Origin: Oscillospiraceae bacterium
Lineage (GTDB): Bacteria; Bacillota_A; Clostridia; Oscillospirales; Ruminococcaceae
Direction of reading: 5' to 3'
Assembly (NCBI GenBank): GCA_017440445.1
Contig: JAFSHE010000380.1
Coordinates: 1-6,156, forward strand
Length of the DNA stretch: 6,156 nt
Below are positions 1 to 6,011 of the stretch, piece by piece. The notes under the pieces were generated by a model, which saw only the letters and a list, made by a program, of their open reading frames with translations, made no database searches and was not told the origin of the DNA. The translations under genes were made by a program, and so were the position numbers. Position 1 is the stretch's first letter, and the number at the start of each line of letters is the position of its first letter.

Positions 1-5
1 CACCC

Positions 6-30
6 GTAGGGCGGGGGCTTGCCCCCGCCG
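6..30 (+). repeat. REP-like GC-rich palindrome with 5' GTAG header
   Basis: A near-perfect hairpin lies in the non-coding left end: arm GGCGGGGGC (10-18), a two-base TT turn, and arm GCCCCCGCC (21-29). The tetranucleotide GTAG (6-9) directly abuts the 5' arm. Enterobacterial REP elements have the same design, a GTAG next to the foot of a palindrome, which is what their TnpA-REP (RAYT) transposases recognise. That this is a mobilisable REP here is inference, since copy number cannot be seen from one window. It could also act as a weak terminator or mRNA end-stabilising hairpin, but it has no T run. Confidence 0.5.
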
Positions 31-102
31 CCTATGGTACGGATACAGTCCATTTTCCGTATATCCGTAAAACGAAACTCAACAAAACTCCTTATGTGAC
101 AC

Positions 103-125
103 GGGCGACCACAGGTCGCCCCTAC
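103..125 (-). repeat. Second REP-like palindrome, opposite orientation
   Basis: Read on the minus strand, GTAG (125-122) is followed at once by arm GGGCGACC (121-114), a three-base loop TGT, and arm GGTCGCCC (110-103). The arms are perfect complements. It has the same header-plus-hairpin plan as the palindrome at 6-30 but a different arm sequence and the opposite orientation, so the two form an inverted pair about 73 bp apart, like a BIME of enteric bacteria. Between them is only a weak, long-looped inverted repeat (38-45 with 62-69). No gene is visible in the 1-160 stretch on either strand. Confidence 0.5.
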
Positions 126-160
126 ACTGCCCGCAGAAAAGTTCATGCACAGCCCCCATA

Positions 161-201
161 CAAACACAAAACGGCTTTGTAAACCAAAGCCGTCTTTTTT
201 T
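161..201 (-). terminator. Intrinsic terminator ending the prkC-rsgA-thiN unit (probably bidirectional)
   Basis: A perfect 9-bp stem, ACGGCTTTG (171-179) with CAAAGCCGT (185-193), closes a five-base loop. For minus-strand transcripts the hairpin starts just after the thiN stop codon and is followed by the T-rich tail TTTGTGTTTG (170-161). On the plus strand it is followed after one base by seven T (195-201), so it should also stop rightward transcription entering from beyond the left edge. The thiN stop codon TAA lies partly in the A/T tract itself. This is the expected end of the operon. Confidence 0.85.
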
Positions 202-823
202 ATTTCCCATGATATTCGCAGAGTATCACCGCACCGCTGTGGACGATTATCTCGCCCTCGGGGTCTGCCACCTCGTTGCTTACACCGAGGGGAAACGCAT
301 TGTCAAGGCGGTATCTCACCAGCGGATACTTCATGCCGAACTCCGAAACGGTGGAGGTCTCATAGTACGCAAACAGCGACACAAAGCCCTCAGACCTCGG
401 GATGCGCACGCTGTCGCCCTGATGCAGCAGCGATATCTTCTCATCCCCGCCGTACAGCACAGCCCTCACCCCACGCTTGTACAGATGCTCCAGCATCTGG
501 ATGTTTGCAAAGGTGTGGTCAAATCTCCCGCCAAGCGCGCAGAAAAACCGTATCTCCGTACAGCCACGCTCTATCGCGGTATTCGCCGCAAGCATAGCGT
601 CGGTGTCGTCCTTTATCGGTGAAACACGGATGCACTCTATTCCCTCGGGGACTGCCGCAGTGCTGCTGTCGAAATCCCCCACAACGATATCGGGAACTAT
701 CCCCGCCGCCGTGGCATGCTCAAGCCCCTTGTCTGCGCATATTATCAGACCCTCCGCAAGGGAGCGGTCTATCCTGCCATCGGGCGCTCCGCAGATAACG
801 GAGCATATCTTATTCCCACTCAT
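200..823 (-). CDS. thiN: Thiamine pyrophosphokinase
   Basis: This 207-aa cytoplasmic enzyme transfers pyrophosphate from ATP to thiamine, giving thiamine pyrophosphate and AMP; it serves salvage of free thiamine. Family signatures are clear: GDFDS at residues 49-53, KDDTD at 71-75 (acidic metal- and substrate-binding residues), GGRFDH at 98-103 and a C-terminal GVSNE at 180-184. The length matches the usual 205-215 aa. I chose the ATG at 823 because the product then begins MSGNKICSVICG, as in the family, right at the first beta strand. A start at 865 would only add 14 residues lying deep in rsgA. No strong Shine-Dalgarno precedes 823; the gene overlaps rsgA by 14 bp, so translational coupling is likely. 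In Bacillus subtilis rpe sits between rsgA and thiN (yloS); here it is absent. A terminator follows immediately. Confidence 0.93.
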   Translation of the reverse strand: MSGNKICSVICGAPDGRIDRSLAEGLIICADKGLEHATAAGIVPDIVVGDFDSSTAAVPEGIECIRVSPIKDDTDAMLAANTAIERGCTEIRFFCALGGRFDHTFANIQMLEHLYKRGVRAVLYGGDEKISLLHQGDSVRIPRSEGFVSLFAYYETSTVSEFGMKYPLVRYRLDNAFPLGVSNEVADPEGEIIVHSGAVILCEYHGK

Positions 824-1706
824 TACGCTTGCTCGCTTCCTCGTACATTCTGAGATAGCTGTCATAGCGGGAGGAGGCTATCCTCCCATCCTCTGCCGCT
901 TTCCTTACAGCACAGCCCTTCTCCTTGATATGGGCGCAGTCTGCGAACATACATTCCTCTGCGAATTCTCCGAACTCACGGAATGCATTGTCCAGCTCGC
1001 CCTTTGGTATCCTGCAGTAACGCTCCGTTTCCACCGTGGAGAAGCCCGGGGTATCCGCAACGTAGCCGCCCGCAAGCCTGTACATCTCCACCTGACGTGT
1101 GGTGTGACGGCCTCTGCCGAGCTTTTTGCTGATGTGCGCCGTTTCAAGCTGAAGCTCGGGGAAAAGCACGTTCATAAGGCTTGATTTGCCCACGCCCGAG
1201 TTTCCCACGAATGCGGTCACCCTGCCGTTTATGAACTCCATAACACGCTCTGCGCCCTCGCCTGTCATGTTGTTTACAAGGCAGACGGTTATGCCGATAT
1301 TACGGTACACATCGATGATATCGCCTGCGTCCTTAAGGTCGGTCTTTGTGAACACTATAAGCGGCTCTATGCCCTTGCTGTCTGCGATAGCCACCAGCTT
1401 GTCCAGAACGAACCTGTTCGGGAGCGGCTCTATGCATGAGTTCACGAACACGATGCCGTCAAGGTTTGCAAGCGGCGGACGGATAAGGTAGTTCTTACGC
1501 TCGTATATCTCCGCAATAACTGGGTCGGTGTTGTCCTCCACCGAAACACGCACGTTATCGCCTGCGCAGGGGCTTATCCCGTCAAGACGGAAGATGCCTC
1601 TCGCACTGCACTTTACAGTTTCACCTGCATATATGCCGCTGAGGGCATCCACATAGTAGATACCCCCAACAGCCTTTATTATCTTGCCATCAAATTCAGC
1701 AGAAAT
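810..1706 (-). CDS. rsgA: Ribosome small-subunit-dependent GTPase A, apparent ATT start
   Basis: RsgA (YloQ/YjeQ family) is a circularly permuted GTPase that checks late 30S subunit maturation and is released on GTP hydrolysis. With the start used here it has 298 aa, the length of the B. subtilis protein. Order: OB-fold (about 1-75), permuted GTPase with G4 TKTD (120-123) before the P-loop GNSGVGKSS (168-176) and G3 DTPG (208-211), then a zinc-binding tail with Cys252, Cys257, His259 and Cys265. The G4 box is TKxD instead of the commoner NKxD, a tolerated variant. The only conventional start, GTG at 1652, cuts off the first OB-fold strand. The reading frame continues upstream with family-like residues (DGKIIKAVGGIYYV) up to an in-frame TAG at 1721-1719, and contains no ATG, GTG or TTG above 1652. 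ATT at 1706-1704 stands six bases after a strong Shine-Dalgarno, so I place the start there. The gene follows prkC after 17 bp and overlaps thiN. Confidence 0.9.
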   Translation of the reverse strand: MSAEFDGKIIKAVGGIYYVDALSGIYAGETVKCSARGIFRLDGISPCAGDNVRVSVEDNTDPVIAEIYERKNYLIRPPLANLDGIVFVNSCIEPLPNRFVLDKLVAIADSKGIEPLIVFTKTDLKDAGDIIDVYRNIGITVCLVNNMTGEGAERVMEFINGRVTAFVGNSGVGKSSLMNVLFPELQLETAHISKKLGRGRHTTRQVEMYRLAGGYVADTPGFSTVETERYCRIPKGELDNAFREFGEFAEECMFADCAHIKEKGCAVRKAAEDGRIASSRYDSYLRMYEEASKRNEWE

Positions 1707-1712
1707 AAATAT

Positions 1713-1720
1713 CTCCCCCT
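1713..1720 (-). promoter_or_regulatory. Ribosome binding site that points to an ATT start of rsgA
   Basis: On the minus strand AGGGGGAG lies between the prkC stop codon (1726-1724) and the rsgA reading frame. It is the only good Shine-Dalgarno near the gene's 5' end. Six bases (1712-1707) separate it from ATT at 1706-1704, a normal spacing. The GTG at 1652 would be about 60 bases away and has only a run of five G ten bases upstream. The element therefore decides in favour of the upstream, non-canonical start. Confidence 0.7.
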
Positions 1721-1723
1721 ATA

Positions 1724-4000
1724 TTACTCAACGGGAATTCCGTTATCGGTCGGCTCGGACTCCTCGGGTTCCTCAGGCTCCTCGGGTTCGGAGGGTTCTG
1801 AAGGCTCCTCAGGTTCGGAGGGTTCCTCGGGTTCGGAAGGCTCTGTCGGCTCGGAGGGTTCCTCACCCTGTGAGCCGCTGTCCTCGGGGTCTGCGGAAAG
1901 CAGGTCTGTAAAGATGGTGTTGTTCTTCTCCATCTCACCGAAGCTTGCCTTGCCTGTTTCCTCATCGAAGATTATCTGCATAACGTACCAGTAGTCGCTT
2001 GCGCCAGTCTTGACGTATGTCACCTTTACAGCAAGCTCCTTGGTATCGCCGGGCTTGCCCTCAAGAGTATAGGTGAACTCCTTGTTGGAAGCAAGACCTA
2101 CATCACGTATCTCCTCGCCGCGCTCTGTGTCAAGCAGACCGTCAACGAAGTACTGGAACTGGAACTCGCCCTCTGCGCTCTTGGGAACAGTGAGCTTGAT
2201 GGGAACTTCCTTAATGGGTATCTCGCCCGAGCTTACCTCCAGCACGATATCGGTGTTTCTGTCCACCCACTCGCCCGGCTCTATGCTCTGGCTCAGTACC
2301 TTGCCCTTTTCCTCCTCGCTGTCCACCCACTGTATCTCGGGGTTGAGGAAGTACTCCTCACAGCGCTTGAGTGCGTCCTCGTAGGGCATGTTGGTGAGCT
2401 TGGGAACGCTCATCTGTGTTTCCTCAGGGCCAAGGCTGACGATAAGCGTTACCTTGGAGCCTACGGGCCACATGGTGTGTGCGGGCGGCTCGGTCCTGAT
2501 GATGTTGTTCATGGGGATATCGTCGCTCTCCTCGAAGTATCTTGTTACCTCGAAGCCGTCCTTCTTGAGCTGGCGCTCAGCCGCCTCAAGAGTTCTGTTG
2601 GTGAGGTCCTGTATCTCGACCTCTCTGATACCCTTACTTACCTTTACGGTAACGGTAGTGCCTACCTTTACCTTTCTGCCCTCGGGGAATTCCTGCTCGA
2701 ATATCTCATCCTTGGTGTACTCGGACCACTCCTGCTGTGCAACGAGGGTCAGGTAGGAGGAATACTTTGCGTCTGCCTCCTCCCATGTCATACCGATAAG
2801 CTGGGGCATGAGTATCTCATCGCCCACGGTAACGCTGAGGGTAGGAGTGCTGCCCGCATCGCTGCTGCCTGCGGAGCTTGCAGAGCTGTTATCACCGAAG
2901 TATCTGTTTATCAGCACGAGAACTAAGAACACAGCCGCAATAATGAACGCTGTACCAACTGCAAACAGAATTGGTATCAGCGGGGAGCGGCGCTCCTCGT
3001 ACTCGTCCTCGTCGTCATCGTAATAATCGTCGTCATCGTAGTCGTCCTCGGGCTGGGGAGCGGCAGGCTCCTTGCGGCGGCGTGCCTTGTCAGCCTCTCC
3101 GACGGGGATGGGACGGTCAAAGTACTTTGTAGTACCGTCTGTGGAGTTGTACTTGTACTCGAAGATAAGACCGGGGTCCTTCTTCAGCTCCTCCATATCC
3201 TTTATCATCTCGCCTGCGGTCTGGTAGCGCTGATTAGGCTCCTTCTGCATAGCACGGAGGATAATCTGCTCCAGTCCCTCGGGGATGGTGCTGTTTATCT
3301 CGGTAGGCTTCTTGGGAGTACTCTGCATGTGCATAAGTGCGATGGAAACGGGAGTATCGCCGTCAAAGGGCTTTTTGCCTGTTACCATCTCGTACAGTGC
3401 AACGCCTACGGAATAGATATCGCTGCGCTCGTCCGTGATATCTCCCCTTGCCTGCTCGGGGCTGATGTAGTGAACAGAGCCGATGGTCTTTTCAGACATG
3501 GTCTTGTTGTTCTCACGGTTGAAGCGTGCGATGCCGAAGTCCATGACCTTGATAGTACCGTCACGCAGCAGCATAACATTCTGTGACTTTACGTCACGGT
3601 GAACGATGCCCCTGTCGTGCGCATGCTGCAGCGCCTTTAATATCTGCACTGTGAAATGCACTGCGTCACGCCACTTGAGTACGCCCTGCTGCTCGATATA
3701 GTCGGTGAGGGTGATACCGTCAACAAACTCCATAACGATGAACTGCACCTTCTCAGTGAAGCCAACATCGTATATCTTTACGATGTTGGGGTGAGAAAGC
3801 AGAGCTATCGCCTTGGACTCGTTACGGAAGCGGCGCAGGAATTCATCGCTGCCCGCAAACTCGGTCTTGAGTATCTTCACCGCAACTATGCGGTCCTCCT
3901 CAATATCCTTTGCACGGTAGATATCAGCCATTCCGCCGACGCCGATAAGCTCCAGCAGCTCGTATCTTCCGTCAAGCTTCTTTCCAATATTGCTGTCCAT
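1724..4000 (-). CDS. prkC: PASTA-domain membrane Ser/Thr protein kinase (PrkC/StkP/PknB type)
   Basis: A 758-aa transmembrane kinase that in related bacteria binds muropeptides or lipid II outside and phosphorylates division, wall and translation proteins inside. Kinase domain, about 13-275: glycine loop IGVGGMADIY (19-28), Lys42, catalytic HRDVKSQN (134-141), DFG (154-156), activation-loop threonines Thr167 and Thr172, and SPE (180-182). A cytoplasmic linker includes an Asp/Tyr-rich run (319-336) and then Arg337-Arg338. One membrane helix covers about 341-365. Outside are three PASTA repeats (about 394-456, 459-524, 530-592), a beta-rich segment of unknown type (about 597-692) and a Glu/Pro/Ser tail (713-750). 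B. subtilis PrkC is about 650 aa, so the excess is C-terminal. The ATG at 4000 begins MDSNIGKKLDGRYEL, a typical start for this family; its Shine-Dalgarno is weak (GGCGGA). It has its own promoter and lies downstream of its presumed phosphatase. Confidence 0.96.
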   Translation of the reverse strand: MDSNIGKKLDGRYELLELIGVGGMADIYRAKDIEEDRIVAVKILKTEFAGSDEFLRRFRNESKAIALLSHPNIVKIYDVGFTEKVQFIVMEFVDGITLTDYIEQQGVLKWRDAVHFTVQILKALQHAHDRGIVHRDVKSQNVMLLRDGTIKVMDFGIARFNRENNKTMSEKTIGSVHYISPEQARGDITDERSDIYSVGVALYEMVTGKKPFDGDTPVSIALMHMQSTPKKPTEINSTIPEGLEQIILRAMQKEPNQRYQTAGEMIKDMEELKKDPGLIFEYKYNSTDGTTKYFDRPIPVGEADKARRRKEPAAPQPEDDYDDDDYYDDDEDEYEERRSPLIPILFAVGTAFIIAAVFLVLVLINRYFGDNSSASSAGSSDAGSTPTLSVTVGDEILMPQLIGMTWEEADAKYSSYLTLVAQQEWSEYTKDEIFEQEFPEGRKVKVGTTVTVKVSKGIREVEIQDLTNRTLEAAERQLKKDGFEVTRYFEESDDIPMNNIIRTEPPAHTMWPVGSKVTLIVSLGPEETQMSVPKLTNMPYEDALKRCEEYFLNPEIQWVDSEEEKGKVLSQSIEPGEWVDRNTDIVLEVSSGEIPIKEVPIKLTVPKSAEGEFQFQYFVDGLLDTERGEEIRDVGLASNKEFTYTLEGKPGDTKELAVKVTYVKTGASDYWYVMQIIFDEETGKASFGEMEKNNTIFTDLLSADPEDSGSQGEEPSEPTEPSEPEEPSEPEEPSEPSEPEEPEEPEESEPTDNGIPVE
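1751..1864 (-). repeat. Glu/Pro/Ser tandem repeat encoding the kinase tail
   Basis: About 110 bp near the 3' end of the kinase gene are built from short degenerate units, mostly GAACCC/GAGGAGCC-like, encoding repeated PSEP, EEP and PSEPEE (residues 713-750). The repeat is visible in DNA as well as protein and stays in frame up to the stop codon. Such arrays change length by slippage. In the protein it gives a negatively charged, proline-rich and probably extended extracellular end. Exact unit boundaries are degenerate, so I give only the block. Confidence 0.8.
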
Positions 4001-4003
4001 GTA

Positions 4004-4116
4004 TATTCCGCCATTTCTCCATACATTATTTAAAGTCCTGACGCACGCCGTATGGAAGCGCCCGCAGACATTATCAGCTTAAATATATAATTCAGCGAGG
4101 ATGCGATACATCCCCA
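4004..4116 (-). other. Untranslated leader of the kinase transcript with two possible hairpins
   Basis: The predicted start of transcription near 4115-4117 leaves a leader of about 115 nt before the kinase ATG. Two inverted repeats stand out. The first, GGGGATG (4115-4109) with CATCCTC (4103-4097), has one G-U pair and a five-base loop and would sit at the very 5' end of the RNA. The second, TTCCATAC (4057-4050) with GTATGGAG (4024-4017), has one U-G pair and a 25-base loop and ends shortly before the weak ribosome binding site. I recognise no known riboswitch or RNA family; the structures are inference from pairing only. Confidence 0.35.
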
Positions 4117-4122
4117 CAAAAC

Positions 4123-4151
4123 ATACTAGCACGAAAAGTCAGCTTTGTCAA
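4123..4151 (-). promoter_or_regulatory. Sigma-A type promoter of prkC-rsgA-thiN
   Basis: On the minus strand a perfect -35 box TTGACA (4151-4146) is followed after exactly 17 bp by TAGTAT (4128-4123), which matches the -10 consensus at four of six positions. The upstream side (about 4152-4185) is rich in A and T, as in an UP element. Transcription would start near 4115-4117. It lies in the 227-bp gap between the phosphatase and kinase genes, the largest internal gap in the window, so the kinase can be expressed apart from the upstream genes. Confidence 0.8.
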
Positions 4152-4227
4152 TAAAATAGGCAAAACTGTAATTGAATTGTAAAAATTTGCGCCCTGTCGT
4201 TACCGAAATGTAACCATTTGAGCCATA

Positions 4228-4968
4228 TCACACATCTATCAGCGCCACCGAAACATTATCGTGACCGCCGTTGTTGTTTGCGTATCTGATAAGTGCGTCC
4301 ACGCAGTCCTCACGCTTGACCTCAAAGCAGATATCAAGGATATCCATATCGTCGCCATAGGAGGAAAGCCCGTCGGAGCAGAGCATCAGCATATCTCCGT
4401 CGTTGAGGTCCAGCTCGAAGTAATCGGGAGTGACGTTGCTCTCCGCACCGATGGCACGGGTTATCTTGTTGCGCTTCGGGTGAGTCTTTGCCTGCTCCTC
4501 GGTTATCTCGCCGCGCTCGATAAGCTCACGCACGTGGGAGTGGTCACGTGTCACCTGACGTATGCACTCGTCCTCCTCAGAGGAGAAAAGATGATACGCA
4601 CGGCTGTCGCCCACGTTTACTATGTACGCACATCCGCCGAAAACGATAGCCGCAACGCAGGTAGTACCCATAACGGAGCGGTCGATATCCTTCTGCGCCG
4701 TTTCGTAAACGATGCTGTTTGCCGCCACCACAGCGGTGATAAGCAGGTTTCTTACGGAATTTCTGTTCATCATCTCGGAGAAGCTCTCCTTGATGCGCTT
4801 TGAGATTATATCCACCGCCATCTGGCTTGCAAGACCGCCTGCCTTTTCGCCGCCCATTCCGTCGCAGAGGACTGCGGCACAGGCAGTTTCACTGAGCATC
4901 TCTGCCCAGACGGTATCCTGATTTTCCTCTCTCTGAAGTCCTATATCCGTCTTACTGTAAACGTTCAT
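4228..4968 (-). CDS. prpC: PP2C-family Ser/Thr protein phosphatase (PrpC/Stp type)
   Basis: This 246-aa cytoplasmic, metal-dependent phosphatase removes phosphate from Ser and Thr, and in Firmicutes it is the antagonist of the PASTA kinase, reversing both its autophosphorylation and its substrates. PP2C motifs occur in order: REENQD (13-18), CDGMGG (35-40), MGTT (100-103), VGDSRAY (119-125), RDHS (141-144), CSDGL (197-201) and GGHDNVSV (224-231). The metal-binding aspartates Asp18, Asp36, Asp199 and Asp227 are present, so it should be active. The length is normal for the bacterial single-domain type, with no membrane segment or extra domain. Its ATG overlaps the rlmN stop as ATGA, and AAGGCGG seven bases upstream serves as Shine-Dalgarno. 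It is thus translated from the rsmB-rlmN transcript, while the kinase has its own promoter. Confidence 0.96.
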   Translation of the reverse strand: MNVYSKTDIGLQREENQDTVWAEMLSETACAAVLCDGMGGEKAGGLASQMAVDIISKRIKESFSEMMNRNSVRNLLITAVVAANSIVYETAQKDIDRSVMGTTCVAAIVFGGCAYIVNVGDSRAYHLFSSEEDECIRQVTRDHSHVRELIERGEITEEQAKTHPKRNKITRAIGAESNVTPDYFELDLNDGDMLMLCSDGLSSYGDDMDILDICFEVKREDCVDALIRYANNNGGHDNVSVALIDV

Positions 4969-6011
4969 TCTGTCACCGCCTTGTGAGAATTTCCGTCATC
5001 CCTGCGAAGCTGACCGCACGCCGCACTGATATCTGCGCCGAGGGTGCGGCGCACCGTAGCGTTGATACCTGCGTCCGTAAGGCGCTTCTGAAAGCGCTCC
5101 ACGTAGCGGCTCTTTCTGAAGTCACGCTCACGTATCTCGTTGATGGGGATGAGGTTTACGTGGCACAGCATGCCGTCAAGCAGCTTTATCAGCTCCCTTG
5201 CGGATTCCTCTGTGTCATTCACGCCCTCGATGAGGGAGTATTCAAAGCTTATCCTCCTGCCCGTCTTTTTGAAGTAGTCACGGCAGGCGGTCATAAGCTG
5301 CTGTAAGTTGTATTTTTTGTTTATCGGCATTATGGAGCTGCGCTTTTCGTCCGTCGCCGCATGCAGCGAGATGGACAGCGTAAGCCCTGTTTTAAGCTCC
5401 GCAAGCTCGTATATCTTATCCACGATACCGCAGGTGGAAAGGGAGATATGCCTGAGGCTCATGCCCTCGCCGTCGGAATTCAGCACCGACAGGAAACGCA
5501 TCACATTGTCGAAGTTGTCAAGCGGCTCACCAATGCCCATCAGCACAATACTGTCAACGTGACGACCGCTGTCACGCTCCGTTTCGTATATCTGCAGCAG
5601 CATCTCGGAGGGCAGCAGGTGCCTTACGAAGCCCGCAATCGTAGACGCACAGAAGCGACAGCCCATCCTGCATCCCACCTGAGTGGAGATACAAAGGCTG
5701 TTTCCGTGCTTGTATTCCATAAGTACGGTCTCCACCGACTCACCGTCGGGCAGACCATATAAGTATTTTACAGTATTATCAATACTTGATACAAGCCTTT
5801 TTTTGATAATTAGTGATTTTATACAAAACTTTTTTTCGAGTGTATCTCTCAGTTGTGCAGAAATATTGCTCATCTGAGAAAAATCTGTCACTCTTTTGAC
5901 GTGCAGCCACTCGTAAATCTGCTTTGCACGGAAAGCCTTCTCACCGAGAGCGGTAAGCTCTGCGGCAAGCTCCTCCCTTGTAAGCGACAGAATATCTATC
6001 CTCTGGTCCAT
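4965..6011 (-). CDS. rlmN: Dual-specificity 23S rRNA/tRNA adenine-C2 methyltransferase
   Basis: A 348-aa radical-SAM enzyme that makes 2-methyladenosine at A2503 of 23S rRNA (E. coli numbering) and in tRNA at position 37, supporting translational accuracy at the peptidyl transferase centre. The iron-sulfur cluster motif is Cys114-x3-Cys118-x2-Cys121. Cys332 in the GADISAACGQL motif is the residue that carries the transferred methyl group, and Cys107, seven residues before the cluster, corresponds to E. coli Cys118. MGIGEPLDN (158-166) is the SAM-binding GEP motif. The length is usual. Its ATG shares one base with the rsmB stop (TAATG), and AGGAG at 6025-6021 is a good Shine-Dalgarno. The 3' end overlaps the phosphatase gene by four bases. 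A segment at about 5755-5885 is much richer in A/T than the rest and holds two A7 runs, yet the protein stays intact. Cfr is excluded as the best name by context and length-wide RlmN features. Confidence 0.97.
   Translation of the reverse strand: MDQRIDILSLTREELAAELTALGEKAFRAKQIYEWLHVKRVTDFSQMSNISAQLRDTLEKKFCIKSLIIKKRLVSSIDNTVKYLYGLPDGESVETVLMEYKHGNSLCISTQVGCRMGCRFCASTIAGFVRHLLPSEMLLQIYETERDSGRHVDSIVLMGIGEPLDNFDNVMRFLSVLNSDGEGMSLRHISLSTCGIVDKIYELAELKTGLTLSISLHAATDEKRSSIMPINKKYNLQQLMTACRDYFKKTGRRISFEYSLIEGVNDTEESARELIKLLDGMLCHVNLIPINEIRERDFRKSRYVERFQKRLTDAGINATVRRTLGADISAACGQLRRDDGNSHKAVTE

Noticed and set aside
1..160. A small gene or RNA in the left end
   Set aside because: No frame shows a start with ribosome binding site or a conserved motif, and the only structure is the palindromes described above.
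824..865. Upstream ATG at 865 as the start of thiN
   Set aside because: It adds 14 residues with no family resemblance and would extend the overlap with rsgA to 56 bp.
477..1184. Long plus-strand open frame of 235 codons
   Set aside because: It lies antisense to thiN and rsgA, whose motifs are unmistakable, has no recognisable domain or good ribosome binding site, and follows from codon bias on the other strand.
1650..1652. GTG as the start of rsgA
   Set aside because: It would give 280 aa without the first OB-fold strand, although the upstream in-frame codons encode family-like residues and the only good Shine-Dalgarno is further upstream.
4199..4214. Hairpin GTTAC/GTAAC after the phosphatase gene as a terminator
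   Set aside because: The stem is only five base pairs and the nearest T run is about 19 bases further on, so it does not support termination; read-through into the kinase gene remains possible.
4261..4803. Plus-strand open frame of 180 codons
   Set aside because: It is wholly antisense to the PP2C phosphatase gene, with no family-like motif; a shadow frame.
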